A DNA stretch of 64,000 nt from Sepiola atlantica (taxonomy: Eukaryota > Mollusca > Cephalopoda > Sepiida > Sepiolidae): positions 124,001-188,000 of the forward strand of contig CAUVYP010001204.1 of NCBI GenBank assembly GCA_963556195.1, read 5' to 3'. Below are positions 43,959 through 57,547 of the stretch, piece after piece; position 1 is the stretch's first letter; the number at the start of each line of letters is the position of its first letter. The translations under genes and the position numbers were made by a program. Under the pieces are notes generated by a model. It was not told the origin of the DNA. It did no database searches and worked only from the letters and a program-made list of their open reading frames with translations.

Positions 43959-45369
43959 ACATTACTTCGTTCCAGTTGCAGATTCTAAAGCTTTGAGAAT
44001 AGACGATATCGTTAAAAGTCGGATTCTAAAGCATTGTAAATAGATTACTTCGTTCAACTTGCCGATTCTTAAGGTTTGAAAGTAGATTATATCGTTTAAA
44101 GTCGGATTCTAAAGCATTGTAAATAGATGACTTTGTTTATTTTGCCGATTCGTAAGGTTTGAAAAAAGATGGTATCGTTTAAAGTCAGATTATAAAGCAT
44201 TGTAAATAGATGACTTAGTTCAAGTTGCAGATTCTTAAGGTTTGTAAAATAGATGATATCGTTTAAAGTCGGATTCTAAAGCATTGTAAATTGATGACTT
44301 TGTTCTAGTTCCCGATTTAAAGGATTTAAAAACAGATGATATCGTTTAAAGTCGGATTCTAAAGCATTGTAAATATATGACTTAGTTTTAGTAGCGGATT
44401 CTTCAGCTTTGAGAATAGATAATATCGTTTAAAGTCGGATTCTAAAGCATTGTAAATAGATTACTTCGTTCAAGTTGCCGATTCTTAAGGTTTGAAAATA
44501 GATGATATCGTTTAAAGTCGTATTCTAAAGCATTGTAAATAGATGACTTTGTTTATTTTGCCGATTCTTAAGCTTTGAAAAAAGATGATATCGTTTAAAG
44601 TCTGATTCTAAAGCATTGTAAATAGAGCACTAAGGTCACGTTGCCGACTATTGAGGTTTGAAAATAGATGATATCGTTTAAAGTCGGATTCTATAGCATT
44701 GTAAATAGATGACTTTGTTTAAGTTGCACTCTCTTAAAGTTTGAAAATAGATGATCTCGTTTTAAGTCGGATTCTAAAGCATTGTAAATAGAACTTGGTT
44801 TAAGTTGCCGATACTTCAGGTTTTAACATAGATGATATCGTTTAAAGTCGGATACTAAAGCATTGTAAATAGATGACTTCGTTTTAGTAGCGGATTCTTA
44901 AGCTTTGAGAATAGATGATATACTGTAAAGTCGGATTCTAAAGCATTGTAAATAGATTACTTCGTGTAAGATGCCGATTCTGAAGCTTTAAAAAAAGATG
45001 ATATCTTTTAAAGTTCGATTCTAAAGCATTGTAAATAGATGACTTAGTTCAAGTTGCCGATTATTGAGGTTTGAATATAGATGATATCAGTTAAAGTCGG
45101 ATTCTAAAGCATTGTAAATAGAACTTAGTTCAAGTTGCCGATTCTTCACGTTTGAACATAGATGATATCGTTTAAAGTCGGATTCTAAAGCATTGTAAAT
45201 AGATTACATCGTTTTAGTAGCAGATTCTTTAGCTTTGAGAATACATGATATCGTTTACAGTCAGATTCTAAAGCATTGTAAATAAATTACTTCGTTAAAG
45301 ATGCCGGCTCTTAAGGTTTGAAAAAAGATGATATCGTTTAAAGTCGGATTCTAAAGCATTGTAAATAGA

Positions 45370-47274
45370 TACTTTGTTCAAGTTGCGTAGTCTAAAGGTT
45401 TGAAAATAGATGATATCGTTTAAAGTCGGATTCTAAAGCATTGTAAATAGATGACTTTGTTCAAGTTGCCGATTCTCAAGGTTTGAAAATAGATGATATT
45501 GTTTAAAGTCGGATGCTAAAGCATTGTAAGTAGATGACTTTATTAGAGTTACGGATTCTTAAGGTTTAAAAATAGATGATAATGTTTAAAGTCGGATTCT
45601 AAAGCATTGTAAATAGATGACTTTGTTCAAATTGCGGGTACTTAAGGTTTGAAAATAGATGATATCGTTTAAAGTGTGATTCAAAAGCATTGTAAATAGA
45701 TGACTTTGTTCAAGTTGCGGATTCTAAAAGTTTTGAACCTAGATGATATCGTTTAAATCGGATTCTAAAGCATTGTAAATAGATGACTTTGTTCAAGTTG
45801 CGGATTCTTAAGGTTTGACAATAGATTATATCGTTGAAAGTCAGATTCTAAAGCATTGTAAATAGATGACTTTGTGCAAGTTGCCGATTCTTTATGTTTG
45901 AAAATAGATGATATCGTTTAAAGTCGGATTATAAAGCATTGTAAATAGATGACTTTGTTCAAGTTGCGCACTCTCAAGGTTTGAAAATAGATGATATCGT
46001 TTAAAGTCGGATTCTAAAGCATTGTAAATAGATGTCTTTGTTCAAGTTCTGATACTTAAGGTTTAGAAAATAGATTATATCGTCTAAAGTCGGACTCCAA
46101 AGCATTGTAAATAGATGACTTTGTTCAAGTTGCGGATTCTTAAGGTTTGAAAAAAGATGATATCGTTTAAAGTGGGATTCTAAAGCATTGTAAATAGATG
46201 ACTGTGTTCAAGTTGCGGATTCTTAAGGTTTGAAAATAGATGACATCGTTAAAAGTCGGATTCAAAAGCATTGTAAATAGATGACTTTGTTCAAGTTGCG
46301 GACTCTCAAGGTTTGAAAATAGATGATATCGTTACTAGTCGGATTCTAAAGCATAATAAATAGATTACATGTTCAATTTGCGGATTCTTAAGGTTTGAAA
46401 ATAGATGATATCGTTTAAAGTCGGATTCTAAAGCATTGTAAATGGATGACTTTGTTCAAGTTGCCGATTCTTAAGGTTTGAAAATCGATGATATCGTTTT
46501 AAGTAGGATTCTAAAGCATTGTAAATAGATGACTTTGTTCAAGTTGCGAGTTGTTAAGGTTTAAAAGTAGATGATATCGTTTAATGTCGGATGCTGATGC
46601 ATTGTAAATAGATGACTTTGTTCAAGTTGCGGATTCTTAATGTTTGAAAATAGTATGTATCGTTTAAAGTCGGATTCTAAAGCATTGTAAATAGATGACT
46701 TTGTTAGAGTTGCGGATTCTAAATGTTTGAAAATAGATGATATCGTTTGAAGTCGGATTCTAAAGCATTGTAAATAGATGACTTTGTTCAAGTTGCCGAT
46801 CTTAAGGTTTGAAAATAGATTATATCGTTTAAAGTCGGATTCTAAAGCATTGTAAATAGATGACTTTGTTCAAGTTGCGGAGTCGTAATGTTTGAAAATA
46901 GATGATATCGTTTAAAGTCGGATTCTAAAGCATTGTAAATAGATGACTTTGTTCAAGTTGCGGATTCTTAATGTTTGAAAATAGATGATACGTTTAAAGT
47001 CGGATTCTAAAGCATTGTAAATAGATGACTTCGTTAGAGTTGCGGATTCTTAATGTTTTAAAATAGATGATATCGTTTAAGTCAGATTCTAAAGCATTGT
47101 AAATAGATGATCTTGTTCAAGTTGCAGATTACTTAATGTTTGAAAATAGATCATATCGTTGAAAGTCGGATTCTAAAGCATTGTAAATAGATGACTTTGT
47201 TCAAGTTGCGGACTCTTAAGGTTTGAAAATAGATGATATCGTTTAAAGTCGGATTCTAAAGCATTGTAAATAGA
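45370..47274. repeat. 23-monomer higher-order repeat unit (about 1905 bp)
   Basis: The shortened ATAGATACTTTGTTC monomer recurs at 45370 and 47275. The intervening and following order (GAACCTAGATG, GTTTAAATCGG, GATAGTATGTATCG-type variants, TTCCGATTCTTAAGG) matches that of 31481-34600, but the copy number between landmarks differs (about 20 versus 23 monomers). Confidence 0.68.
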
Positions 47275-50200
47275 TACTTTGTTCAAGTTGCGGAGTCTAA
47301 AGGTTTGAAAATAGATGATATCGTTTGAAGTCGGATTCTAAAGCATTGTAAATAGATGACTTTGTTCAAGTTGCCGATTCTCAAGGTTTGAAAATAGATG
47401 ATATTGTTTAAAGTCGGATGCTAAAGCATTGTAAGTAAATGACTTTATTACAGTTGCGGATTCTTAAGGTTTAAAAATAGATGATAATGTTTAAAGTCGG
47501 ATTCTAAAGCATTGTAAATAGATGACTTTGTTCAAATTGCGGGTACTTAAGGTTTGAAAATAGATGATATCGTTTAAAGTGTGATTCAAAAGCATTGTAA
47601 ATAGATGACTTTGTTCAAGTTGCGGATTCTAAAGGTTTGAACCTAGATGATATCGTTTAAATCGGATTCTAAAGCATTGTAAATAGATGACTTTGTTCAA
47701 GTTGCGGATTCTTAAGGTTTGTAAATAGATGATATCGTTTCAAGTCGGATTCTAAAGCATTGTAAATAGATGTCTTTGTTCAAGTTCCGATTCTTAAGGT
47801 TTGAAAATAGATTATATCGTCTAAAGTCGGACTCTAAAGCATTGTAAATAGATGACTTTGTTCAAGTTGCGTATTCTTAAAGTTTGAAAATAGATGATAT
47901 CGTTTAAAGTCGGATTCTAAAGCATTGTAAATAGATGACTTTGTTCAAGTTGCGGATTCTTAAGGTTTGAAAATAGATGATATCCTTTAAAGTCGGATTC
48001 TAAAGCATTGTAAATAGATGACTTTGTTCAAGTTGCGGATTCTTAAGGTTTGAAAGTAGATGATATCGTTTCAAGTCGGAGTCTAAAGCATTGTAAATAG
48101 ATGACTTTGTTCAATTTGCCGATTCTTACGGTTTGAAAATAGATTATATCGTCTAAAGTCGGACACTAAACCATTGTAAATAGATGACTTTGTTCAAGTT
48201 GCGGATTCTTAAGGTTTGAAAATAGATGATATCGTTTAAAGTCGGATTCTAAAGCATTGTAAATAGATGACTGTGTTCAAGTTGCGGATTCTTAAGGTTT
48301 GAAAATAGATGATATCGTTTAAAGTGGGATTCTGAAGCATTGTAAATAGATGACTTTGTTCAAGTTGCGGATTATTAACGTGTGAAAATAGATGATATCG
48401 GTTAAAGTCGGATTCTAAAGCATTGTAAATAGATTACTTTGTTCAAGTTGCGGACTCCTAAGGTTTTAAAATAGATGATATCGTTTAAAGTCGGATTCTA
48501 AAGCATTGTAAATAGATGACTTTGTTCAAGTTGCGGATTCATAAGGTTTGAAAATAGATTATATCGTTTCAAGTCGGATTCTAAAGCATTGTAAATAGAT
48601 GACTTTGTTCAAATTGCGGATACTTAAGGTTTGAAAATAGATGATATCGTTTAAAGTGTGATTCTAAAGCATAGTAAATAGATGACTTTGTTCAAGTTGC
48701 GGATTCTAAAGGTTTGAACCTAGATGATATCGTTTAAATCGGATTCTAAAGCATTGTAAATAGATGACTTTGTTCAAGTTGCGGATTCTTAAGGTTTGAA
48801 AATAGATTATATCGTTGAAAGTCGGATTCTAAAGCATTGTAAATAGATGACTTTGTGCAAGTTGCCGATTCTTATGTTTGAAAATAGATGATATCGGTTA
48901 AAGTCGGATTCTAAAGCATGGTAAATAGATGACTTGATTTAAGTTGCGGACTCTTTAGGTTTGAAAATAGATGATATCGTTTCAAGTCGGATTCTAAAGC
49001 ATTGTAAATAGATGACTTTGTGCAAGTTGCCGATTCTTTATGTTTGCCAATAGATGATATCGTTTAAAGTCGGATTCAAAAGCATTGTAAATAGATCACT
49101 TTGTTCAAATTTCGGATACTTAAGGTTATAAAAGTGATGATATCGTTTAAAGTGTGATTCAAAAGCATTGTAAATAGATGACTTTGTTCAAGTTGCGGAT
49201 TCTAAAGGTTTTAACCTAGATGATATCGTTTAAATCGGATTCTAAAGCATTGTAAATAGATGACTTTGTTCAAGTTCCGGATTCTTAAGGTTTGAAAATA
49301 GATGATATCGTTGAAAGTCGGATTGTAAAGCATTGTAAATAGATGACTTTGTGCAAGTTGCGGACTCTTAAGGTTTGAAATATGATGATATCGGTTCAAG
49401 TCGGATTCTAAAGCATTGTAAATAGATGACTTTGTTCAAGTTCCGATTCTTAAGGTTTGAAAATAGATTATATCGTCTAAAGTCAGACTCTAAAGCATTG
49501 TAAATAGATGACTTTGTTCAAGTTGCGGATTCTTAAGGTTTGAAAATAGATGATATCGTTTAAAGTCGGATTCTAAAGCATTGTAAATAGATGACTGTGT
49601 TCAAGTTGACGATTCTTAAGGTTTTAAAATAGATGATATCGTTTAAAGTGGGATTCTAAAGCATTGTAAATAGATGACTTTGTTCAAGTTGCGGATTCTT
49701 AAGGTGTGAAAATAGATGATATCGTTTAAAGTCGGATTCTAAAGCATTGTAAATAGATTACTTTGTTCAAGTTGCGGACTCCTAAGGTTTGAAAATAGAT
49801 GGTATCGTTTAAAGTCGGATTCTAAAGCATTGTAAATAGATGACTTTGTTCAAGTTGCGGATTCTTAGGTTTTGAAAATAGATGATATCGTTTGAAGTGG
49901 GATTCTAAACCATTGTAAATAGATGACTTTGTTCAAGTTGCCGATTCTTAAGGTTTGAAAATAGATGATATCCTTTAAAGTCGGATTCTAAAGCATTGTA
50001 AATAGATGACTTTGTTCAAGTTGCGGAGTCGTAATGTTTGAAAATAGATGATATCGTTTAAAGTCGGATTCTAAAGCATTGTAAATAGATGACTTTGTTC
50101 AAGTTGCGGATTCTTAATGTTTGAAAATAGTATGTATCGTTTAAAGTCGGATTCTAAAGCATTGTAAATAGATGTCTTTGTTCAAGTTCCGATTCTTAAG

Positions 50201-52813
50201 ATTTGAAAATAGATTATATCGTCTAAAGTCGGACTCTAAAGCATTGTAAATAGATGACTTTGTTCAAGTAACGGATTCTTAAGGTTTGAAAATAGATGCT
50301 ATCGTTTTAAGTCGGATTCTAAAGCATTGTAAATCGATGACTGTGTTCAAGTTGCGGATTCTTAAGGTTTAAAAATAGATGATATCGTTTAATGTCGGAT
50401 GCTGATGCATTGTAAATAGATGATTTTGTTCAAGTTGCGGATTCTTAATGTTTGAAAATAGTATGTATCGTTTAAAGTCGGATTCTAAAGCATTGTATAT
50501 GGATGACTTTGTTAGAGTTGCGGATTCTTAATGTTTGAAAATAGATGATATCGTTTAAAGTCGGATTCTAAAGCATTGTAAATAGAGGACTTTGTTCAAG
50601 TTGCCGATCTTAAGGTTTGAAAATAGATTATATCGTTTAAAGTCGGATTCTAAAGCATTGGAAATAGATTACTTTGTTCAAGTTGCGGATTCGTAATGTT
50701 TGAAAATAGATGATGTCGTTTAAAGTCGGATTCTAAAGCATTGTAAATAGAGGACTTTGTTCAAGTTGCAGATTCTTAATGTTTGAAAATAGATGATACG
50801 TTTAAAGTCGGATTCTAAAGCATTGTAAATAGATGACTTCGTAAGAGTTGCGGATTCTTAATGTTTTAAAATAGATTATATCGTTTAAGTCGGATTCTAA
50901 AGCATTGTAAATAGATGAAGTTGTTCAAGTTGCAGATACTTAATGTTTGAAAATAGATGATATCGTTTAAAGTCGGATTCTAAAGCATTGTAAATAGATA
51001 CTTTGTTCAAGTTGCGGAGTCTAAAGGTTTCAAAATAGATGGTATCGTTTAAAGTCGGATTCTAAAGTATTGTAAATAGATGACTTTGTTCAAGTTGCCG
51101 ATTCTCAAGGTTTGAAAATAGATGATATTGTATCAAGTCGGATGCTAAAGCATTGTAGGTTGATGACTTTATTACACTTGCGGATTCTTATAGTTTAAAA
51201 ATAGATGATAATGTTTAAAGTCGGATTCTAAAGCATTGTAAATAGATGACTTTGTTCAAGTTGCCAATTCTTTAGGTTTGAAAATAGATGATATCGTTTA
51301 AAGTGTGATTCAAAAGCATTGTAAATAGATGACTTTGTTCAAGTTGCGGCTTCTACAGGTTTGAACCTAGATGATATCGTTTAAATCGGATTCTAAAGCA
51401 TTGTAAATAGATGACTTTGTTCAAGTTGCGAATTCTTAAGGTTTGAAAATAGATGATATCGTTGAAAGTCGGATTCTAAAGCATTGTAAATAGATGACTT
51501 TGTTCAAGTTGCGGATTCTTAAGGTTTGAAAATAGATGATATCGTTTCAAGTCGGATTCTAGAGCATTGTAAATAGATGACTTTGTTCAAGTTCCGATTC
51601 TTAAGGTTTGAAAATAGATTATATCGTCTAAAGTCGGACTCTAAAGCATTGTAAATAGATGACTTTGTTCAAGTTGCGGATTCTTAAGGTTTGAAAATAG
51701 ATGATATCGTTAAAAGTCGGATTCTAAAGCATTGTAAATAGATGATTGTGTTCAAGTTGCGGATTCTTAAGGTTTGAAAATAGATGATATCTTTTAAAGT
51801 CGGATTCTAAAACATTGTAAATAGATGACTTTGTTCACGTTGCGAACTCTTAAGGTTTGAAAATAGATGATATCGTTTAAAGTCGTATTCTAAAGCATTG
51901 TAAATAGATGACTTTGTTATAGTTGCCGATTCTTAATGTTTGAAAATATATGATATTGTTTAAAGTCGGGTTCTAAAGCATTGTAAATAGATGACTTTGT
52001 TCAAGTTACGGATTTTTAAAGTTTGAAAATAGATGATATCGTTTAAAGTCGGATTCTAAAGCATTGTAAATAGATGACTTTGTTCCAGTAGCGGACTCCT
52101 AAGCTTTGAAAATAGATGATATCAGTTAAAGTCGGATTCTAAAGCATTGTAAATAGATTATTTTGGTCAAGTTGCCGATTCTTAATGTTTGAAAATAGAT
52201 GATATTGTTAAAAGTCGCATTCTAAAGCATTGTAAATAGATGACTTTGTTCAAGTTGCCAATTCTTTAGGTTTGAAAATAGATTATATCGTTTAAAGTCG
52301 GATTCTAAAGACATGTAAATAGATGACTTTGTTCAAGTTGCGGATTCTCAAGGTTTGAAAATAGATGATATCCTTTAAAGTCGGATTCTAAAGCATTGTA
52401 AATAGATGACTTTGTTCAAGTTGCCGATTCTTAATGTTTGTAAAATAGATGATATCGTTTAAAGTCGGATTCGAAAGCATTGTAAATAGATGACTTTGGT
52501 CAAGTTTCCGATTAATAATGTTGGAAAATAGATGCTATCGTTTAATGTCGGATTCTAAAGCATTGTAAATAGATGACTTTGTTAAAGTTGCGGATACTTA
52601 ATGTTTGAAAATAGATGATATCGTTTAAAGTCTTATTCTTAAGCATTGTAAATAGATTACTTTGTTCAAGTTGCGGATTCTTAAGGTTTGAAAATAGATG
52701 ATATCGTTTAAAGTCGGATTCTAAAGCATTGTAAATGGATGACTTTGTTCAAGTTGCGGATTCTCAAGGTTTGAAAATAGATTATATCGTTTAAAGTCGG
52801 ATTCTAAAGCATT

Positions 52814-55402
<2,589 letters not shown>

Positions 55403-55541
55403 GTTAGGGTTTAGGGTTTTTTATTTAAAATTATTTTACTTCATATAATAAAAAAAAGAAATTGTTAATTGTTACCCAAAAACAAACCAATTAAAGACTT
55501 TTCTCTCCCAGTTGTATCTGTTACTGTGACAGCAGCCCTAG
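55403..55541. other. Unassigned 139-bp AT-rich spacer
   Basis: Begins GTTAGGGTTTAGGG, which resembles two telomere-type repeats, then AT-rich sequence with AATAAAAAAAAG near 55448. It could be the remnant of the DHX15 3' UTR with a short A tract, target DNA, or filler. It is neither satellite nor LTR. No coding potential was seen. Confidence 0.4.
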
Positions 55542-55565
55542 TTTTTTTTTTTTTTTTTTTTTTTT
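55542..55565 (-). repeat. 24-nt poly-T, read as poly-A tail of the USP10 copy
   Basis: A pure run of 24 T on the plus strand lies about 245 bp downstream of the USP10 stop on the minus strand, so it is a 24-nt poly-A in the sense of USP10. AATAAG (55574-55569) and AATAAT (55577-55572), variants of the polyadenylation hexamer, lie just upstream, though closer (under 10 nt) than usual. This is a standard mark of an mRNA-derived retrocopy. A chance homopolymer is the alternative. Confidence 0.65.
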
Positions 55566-55809
55566 GTCCTTATTATTTCGAACTTGTCAAGTGAGTAACA
55601 GACTGCTGACTTTTCTCGCTGTTGTATTTCATAACTTCATTTTGGATAGAAAAGCAGGGAAGCAGAATGGGGAGCAGACAATGACAACGCTCATAAGACA
55701 TAAGTCATTGAAGAAAGAGGATACCATGAGAGATTAGGTAGATACATACACACACACGCACACAGACACACATATACATGTGCGAGAGATAGATCTGCCC
55801 TGCAGCACG
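55566..55809 (-). other. USP10 3' UTR-like segment with CA/TG microsatellite
   Basis: This 244-bp stretch separates the USP10 stop from the poly-A. It holds an imperfect dinucleotide tract at 55745-55779 (CACACACACGCACACAGACA and flanking repeats on the plus strand). No open frame of note and no satellite sequence were seen. It is taken as the 3' untranslated region of the copied mRNA because it joins the coding end to the poly-A without interruption. Confidence 0.5.
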
Positions 55810-57093
55810 TCAGCTGAGATCACAACGCCTATAAAACAATAAATAGGGAATTCGATTGGGGACAAACTTAAGGACATGGGAAACTGGAATCTGACGGACA
55901 ATGCTGTCATCATAACGCACCCAACCATTTAATCCACTATGGTAGGCATCGGTTGTGTAGTGACCACCGCTGGCAGCTTTGCCATGATGAAACAAAACAG
56001 CAAAAAGTCTGTAGTTACGCTGGTTCGCAGGCAGTCTTGATCTGATTGGTGACAACAAGTCTTTATTGATATCAAGATCAATTGGATAATCGATCTTCTT
56101 CAGAACCTTTTGAATGCCTCCATTTTTGTCGTAGATGAAACATTTCAGATGAAGGATGAGAACAGGTGGCAGTTCTTCAAGAGTTAATCTCTTGGTAATC
56201 TCCACCTCACTGTTTGTCTTTGAGCATGTAAAACCATGTACAGCTTCTCTGCTAACAAGACCCTCAAGAGCATCCTTCACGGTTAATACGTTAGACGATT
56301 GAATATCTAGCTGCAAAGTGAAGAATGGCTCAAGAGTAGCCGATTCCCTGGAAGCAGTTTGGTAGACGGCTGATCGGATCTGGCCAGCAAAGATGTCTGC
56401 AACTAAGGTCTTTGAAAAGCTTGCCCTTCCAGTAAATACACTTTTGTTCTTGGGCCCTACTTGCTCCCAATCATCAGTATTGGAGTCTTCTTCTGGATTA
56501 CAATTCTCATCAAGCAGAAAACCGTTAGCTGGGTGCCGTTTAGTATCGGAATCTTGTTTAGAGTTATTATTTCCAGGGAAATTAATCACGCCTAATATCT
56601 CCTCGTGCAATCGGTTGAGGACAAAACTTAAAAATTCCTCTGCATCCTCTTGTTTACCAAACTTGAAAGACATAGTAGATTCAATCATATGCAACATTTT
56701 ATACACATATGAAGGCTCAAAAGAAGAGCCAGCAGTCAATTCATATGGATGTGGACGTTTCTTTGCATTAACTGGGAAATGAGACATCACATGGAATTCA
56801 TTCACTAATCTAAACATTGCATCCAAAACTGGTGTAGAGCTGGGCCCACGGAGATCAGGTGTCCTCAGAGGTAACTGCTTTATTAAATGATAGAAAGGAG
56901 GACAAGCAACTAAAGCTTGTAATGTAGCATTAATATAACACCAATTGCCTTTGTTGATAAGCCCTCGGGGCTGTAAAGAGACTGGTTTATAATTCAGTAA
57001 AATTTTCCTTAGGCTTTCTCCAAGTGTTTTTGCCAAGCTATCATTGGCAGGGGTGACGGGTGCCGGTATCGGTGTATTATTCTCTTTCACCAA
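55810..57093 (-). pseudogene. USP10: USP10 ubiquitin-specific protease copy, intronless, 5'-truncated, protease domain intact
   Basis: 427 codons read from the minus strand, ending in TGA (55812-55810), match the C-terminal half of USP10, a deubiquitinase. The family is about 800 residues long with the USP domain in the second half. Counting from the open frame that starts 14 codons inside the LTR, the Cys box is GLINKGNWCYINATLQAL with catalytic Cys at about 66. A QEDAEEFL block, an acidic insert containing DDWEQVGP, LPPVLILHLK, the His box GGHYTTDAY (His about 392) and NGWVRYDDS (Asp about 409) follow. The protein ends RRCDLS, as expected for a full C-terminus. No stop, frameshift or intron interrupts it. 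The N-terminal half is absent: the gene sequence begins at the LTR edge (57094) and no in-frame ATG lies between it and an LTR stop. It is therefore a broken copy unless an LTR-driven transcript uses an internal ATG. The poly-A downstream supports retrocopying. Confidence 0.85.
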
Positions 57094-57412
57094 CGTACTT
57101 CCGCTTTCTATCCACTCCGAAACGAATTTCTGCAACGTTTTTCTTCACTCTCTACGAATCCGACTTTTCTCCTATGATCAAACTTCTCTGTTCGCAATCT
57201 AACTTCCCTCTCACTCCTCCCCCAATCACTCCTCTTTTATCTCTTTCATTTCCAATCAGGAGCATCTCATTTGCATACCTCGTAGTCACCCTGTAGGCAT
57301 TTAAAGAAACAAGTCGGCCATTCTTGTTTCCTTCTTCTTCACACGAGGTAAGCCACGCAAAAACGCGGTCGGTCGTTCTTGTTTTCTCTTCTTTTTTCCT
57401 CATTTACACCAC
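57094..57412 (-). repeat. 3' LTR, lacking the last 24 nt
   Basis: Direct repeat of 61112-61430, 319 bp with two substitutions and no indel. In element sense it starts (T)GTGGTGTAAATG and stops at GGAAGTACG, where USP10 begins. The 5' LTR and the fragment at 55261-55402 continue for a further 24 nt to ATATCTCA, which supplies the expected terminal CA. The 3' end of this LTR therefore appears missing. An interrupted LTR at a gene junction is not what integrase-mediated insertion leaves. Confidence 0.88.
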
Positions 57413-57547
57413 ACGCCCCCCTTGATCTTCGAGATCAATAGGATACTTCGTAATCCTCCATCCAAGCAGGCCGCCTCCCCTCACGTCGAGGCCTCTGGGG
57501 AACAACTTCTTGGGGGTTAACATTTTCAGGTTCACTACAACGTGGGT
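57413..57547 (-). promoter_or_regulatory. Pol 3' end to LTR: polypurine tract and hairpin
   Basis: Between the pol stop and the 3' LTR. On the minus strand AAGGGGGG (57423-57416) directly precedes CG and the LTR start and is the likely polypurine tract priming plus-strand synthesis. Overlapping its 5' edge is a perfect inverted repeat TTGATCT-CGA-AGATCAA (57438-57422), able to form a 7-bp hairpin. The rest of the 135 bp has no open frame of note. Confidence 0.65.

Larger units (their letters stand above)
1..52813. repeat. 83-bp satellite tandem array, left arm (about 636 monomers)
   Basis: The whole stretch is head-to-tail copies of an 83-bp monomer; well-aligned neighbours such as 32121 and 32204 are exactly 83 bp apart. 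Each monomer carries the landmarks GATTCTAAAGCATTG, AAATAGATGACTTTG, GTTGCGGATTCTTAAGG and GATGATATCGTTTAAAGTCG in that order. Composition is about 31% G+C. Most monomers keep a GATATC (EcoRV), a TTTAAA (DraI) and often a CTTAAG (AflII) site. Divergence is by substitutions, 1-4 bp indels and a few shortened units. No gene was seen in it. Open frames on the minus strand arise because 83 is not a multiple of 3 and stops are rare on that strand. Whether the array is centromeric, pericentromeric or subtelomeric cannot be told from sequence. Confidence 0.98.

Noticed and set aside
9015..51000. Short minus-strand open frames in the satellite (for example 9015-9212, 14437-14724, 38182-38433)
   Set aside because: They all translate the same repeat and vary with each monomer change. 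They arise because the repeat's minus strand is poor in stops and 83 cycles through three frames. No start context, family match or conservation beyond the DNA repeat.
1..52813. CRISPR-like regular repeats
   Set aside because: Copies are contiguous, with no unique spacers between conserved repeats, and the context is eukaryotic. This is a tandem satellite.
1..52813. CENP-B box in the satellite
   Set aside because: No match to the TTCG...A..CGGG pattern in the consensus on either strand. Centromere function is not supported from sequence.
55403..55416. Telomeric repeat GTTAGGGTTTAGGG
   Set aside because: Only two imperfect units of differing length. Too short to claim a telomere seed or an interstitial telomere.
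57094..57135. LTR-encoded N-terminus of USP10
   Set aside because: The open frame into the LTR begins at a TTG after an in-frame TGA. There is no ATG, so there is no reason to call these 14 codons a real N-terminus.
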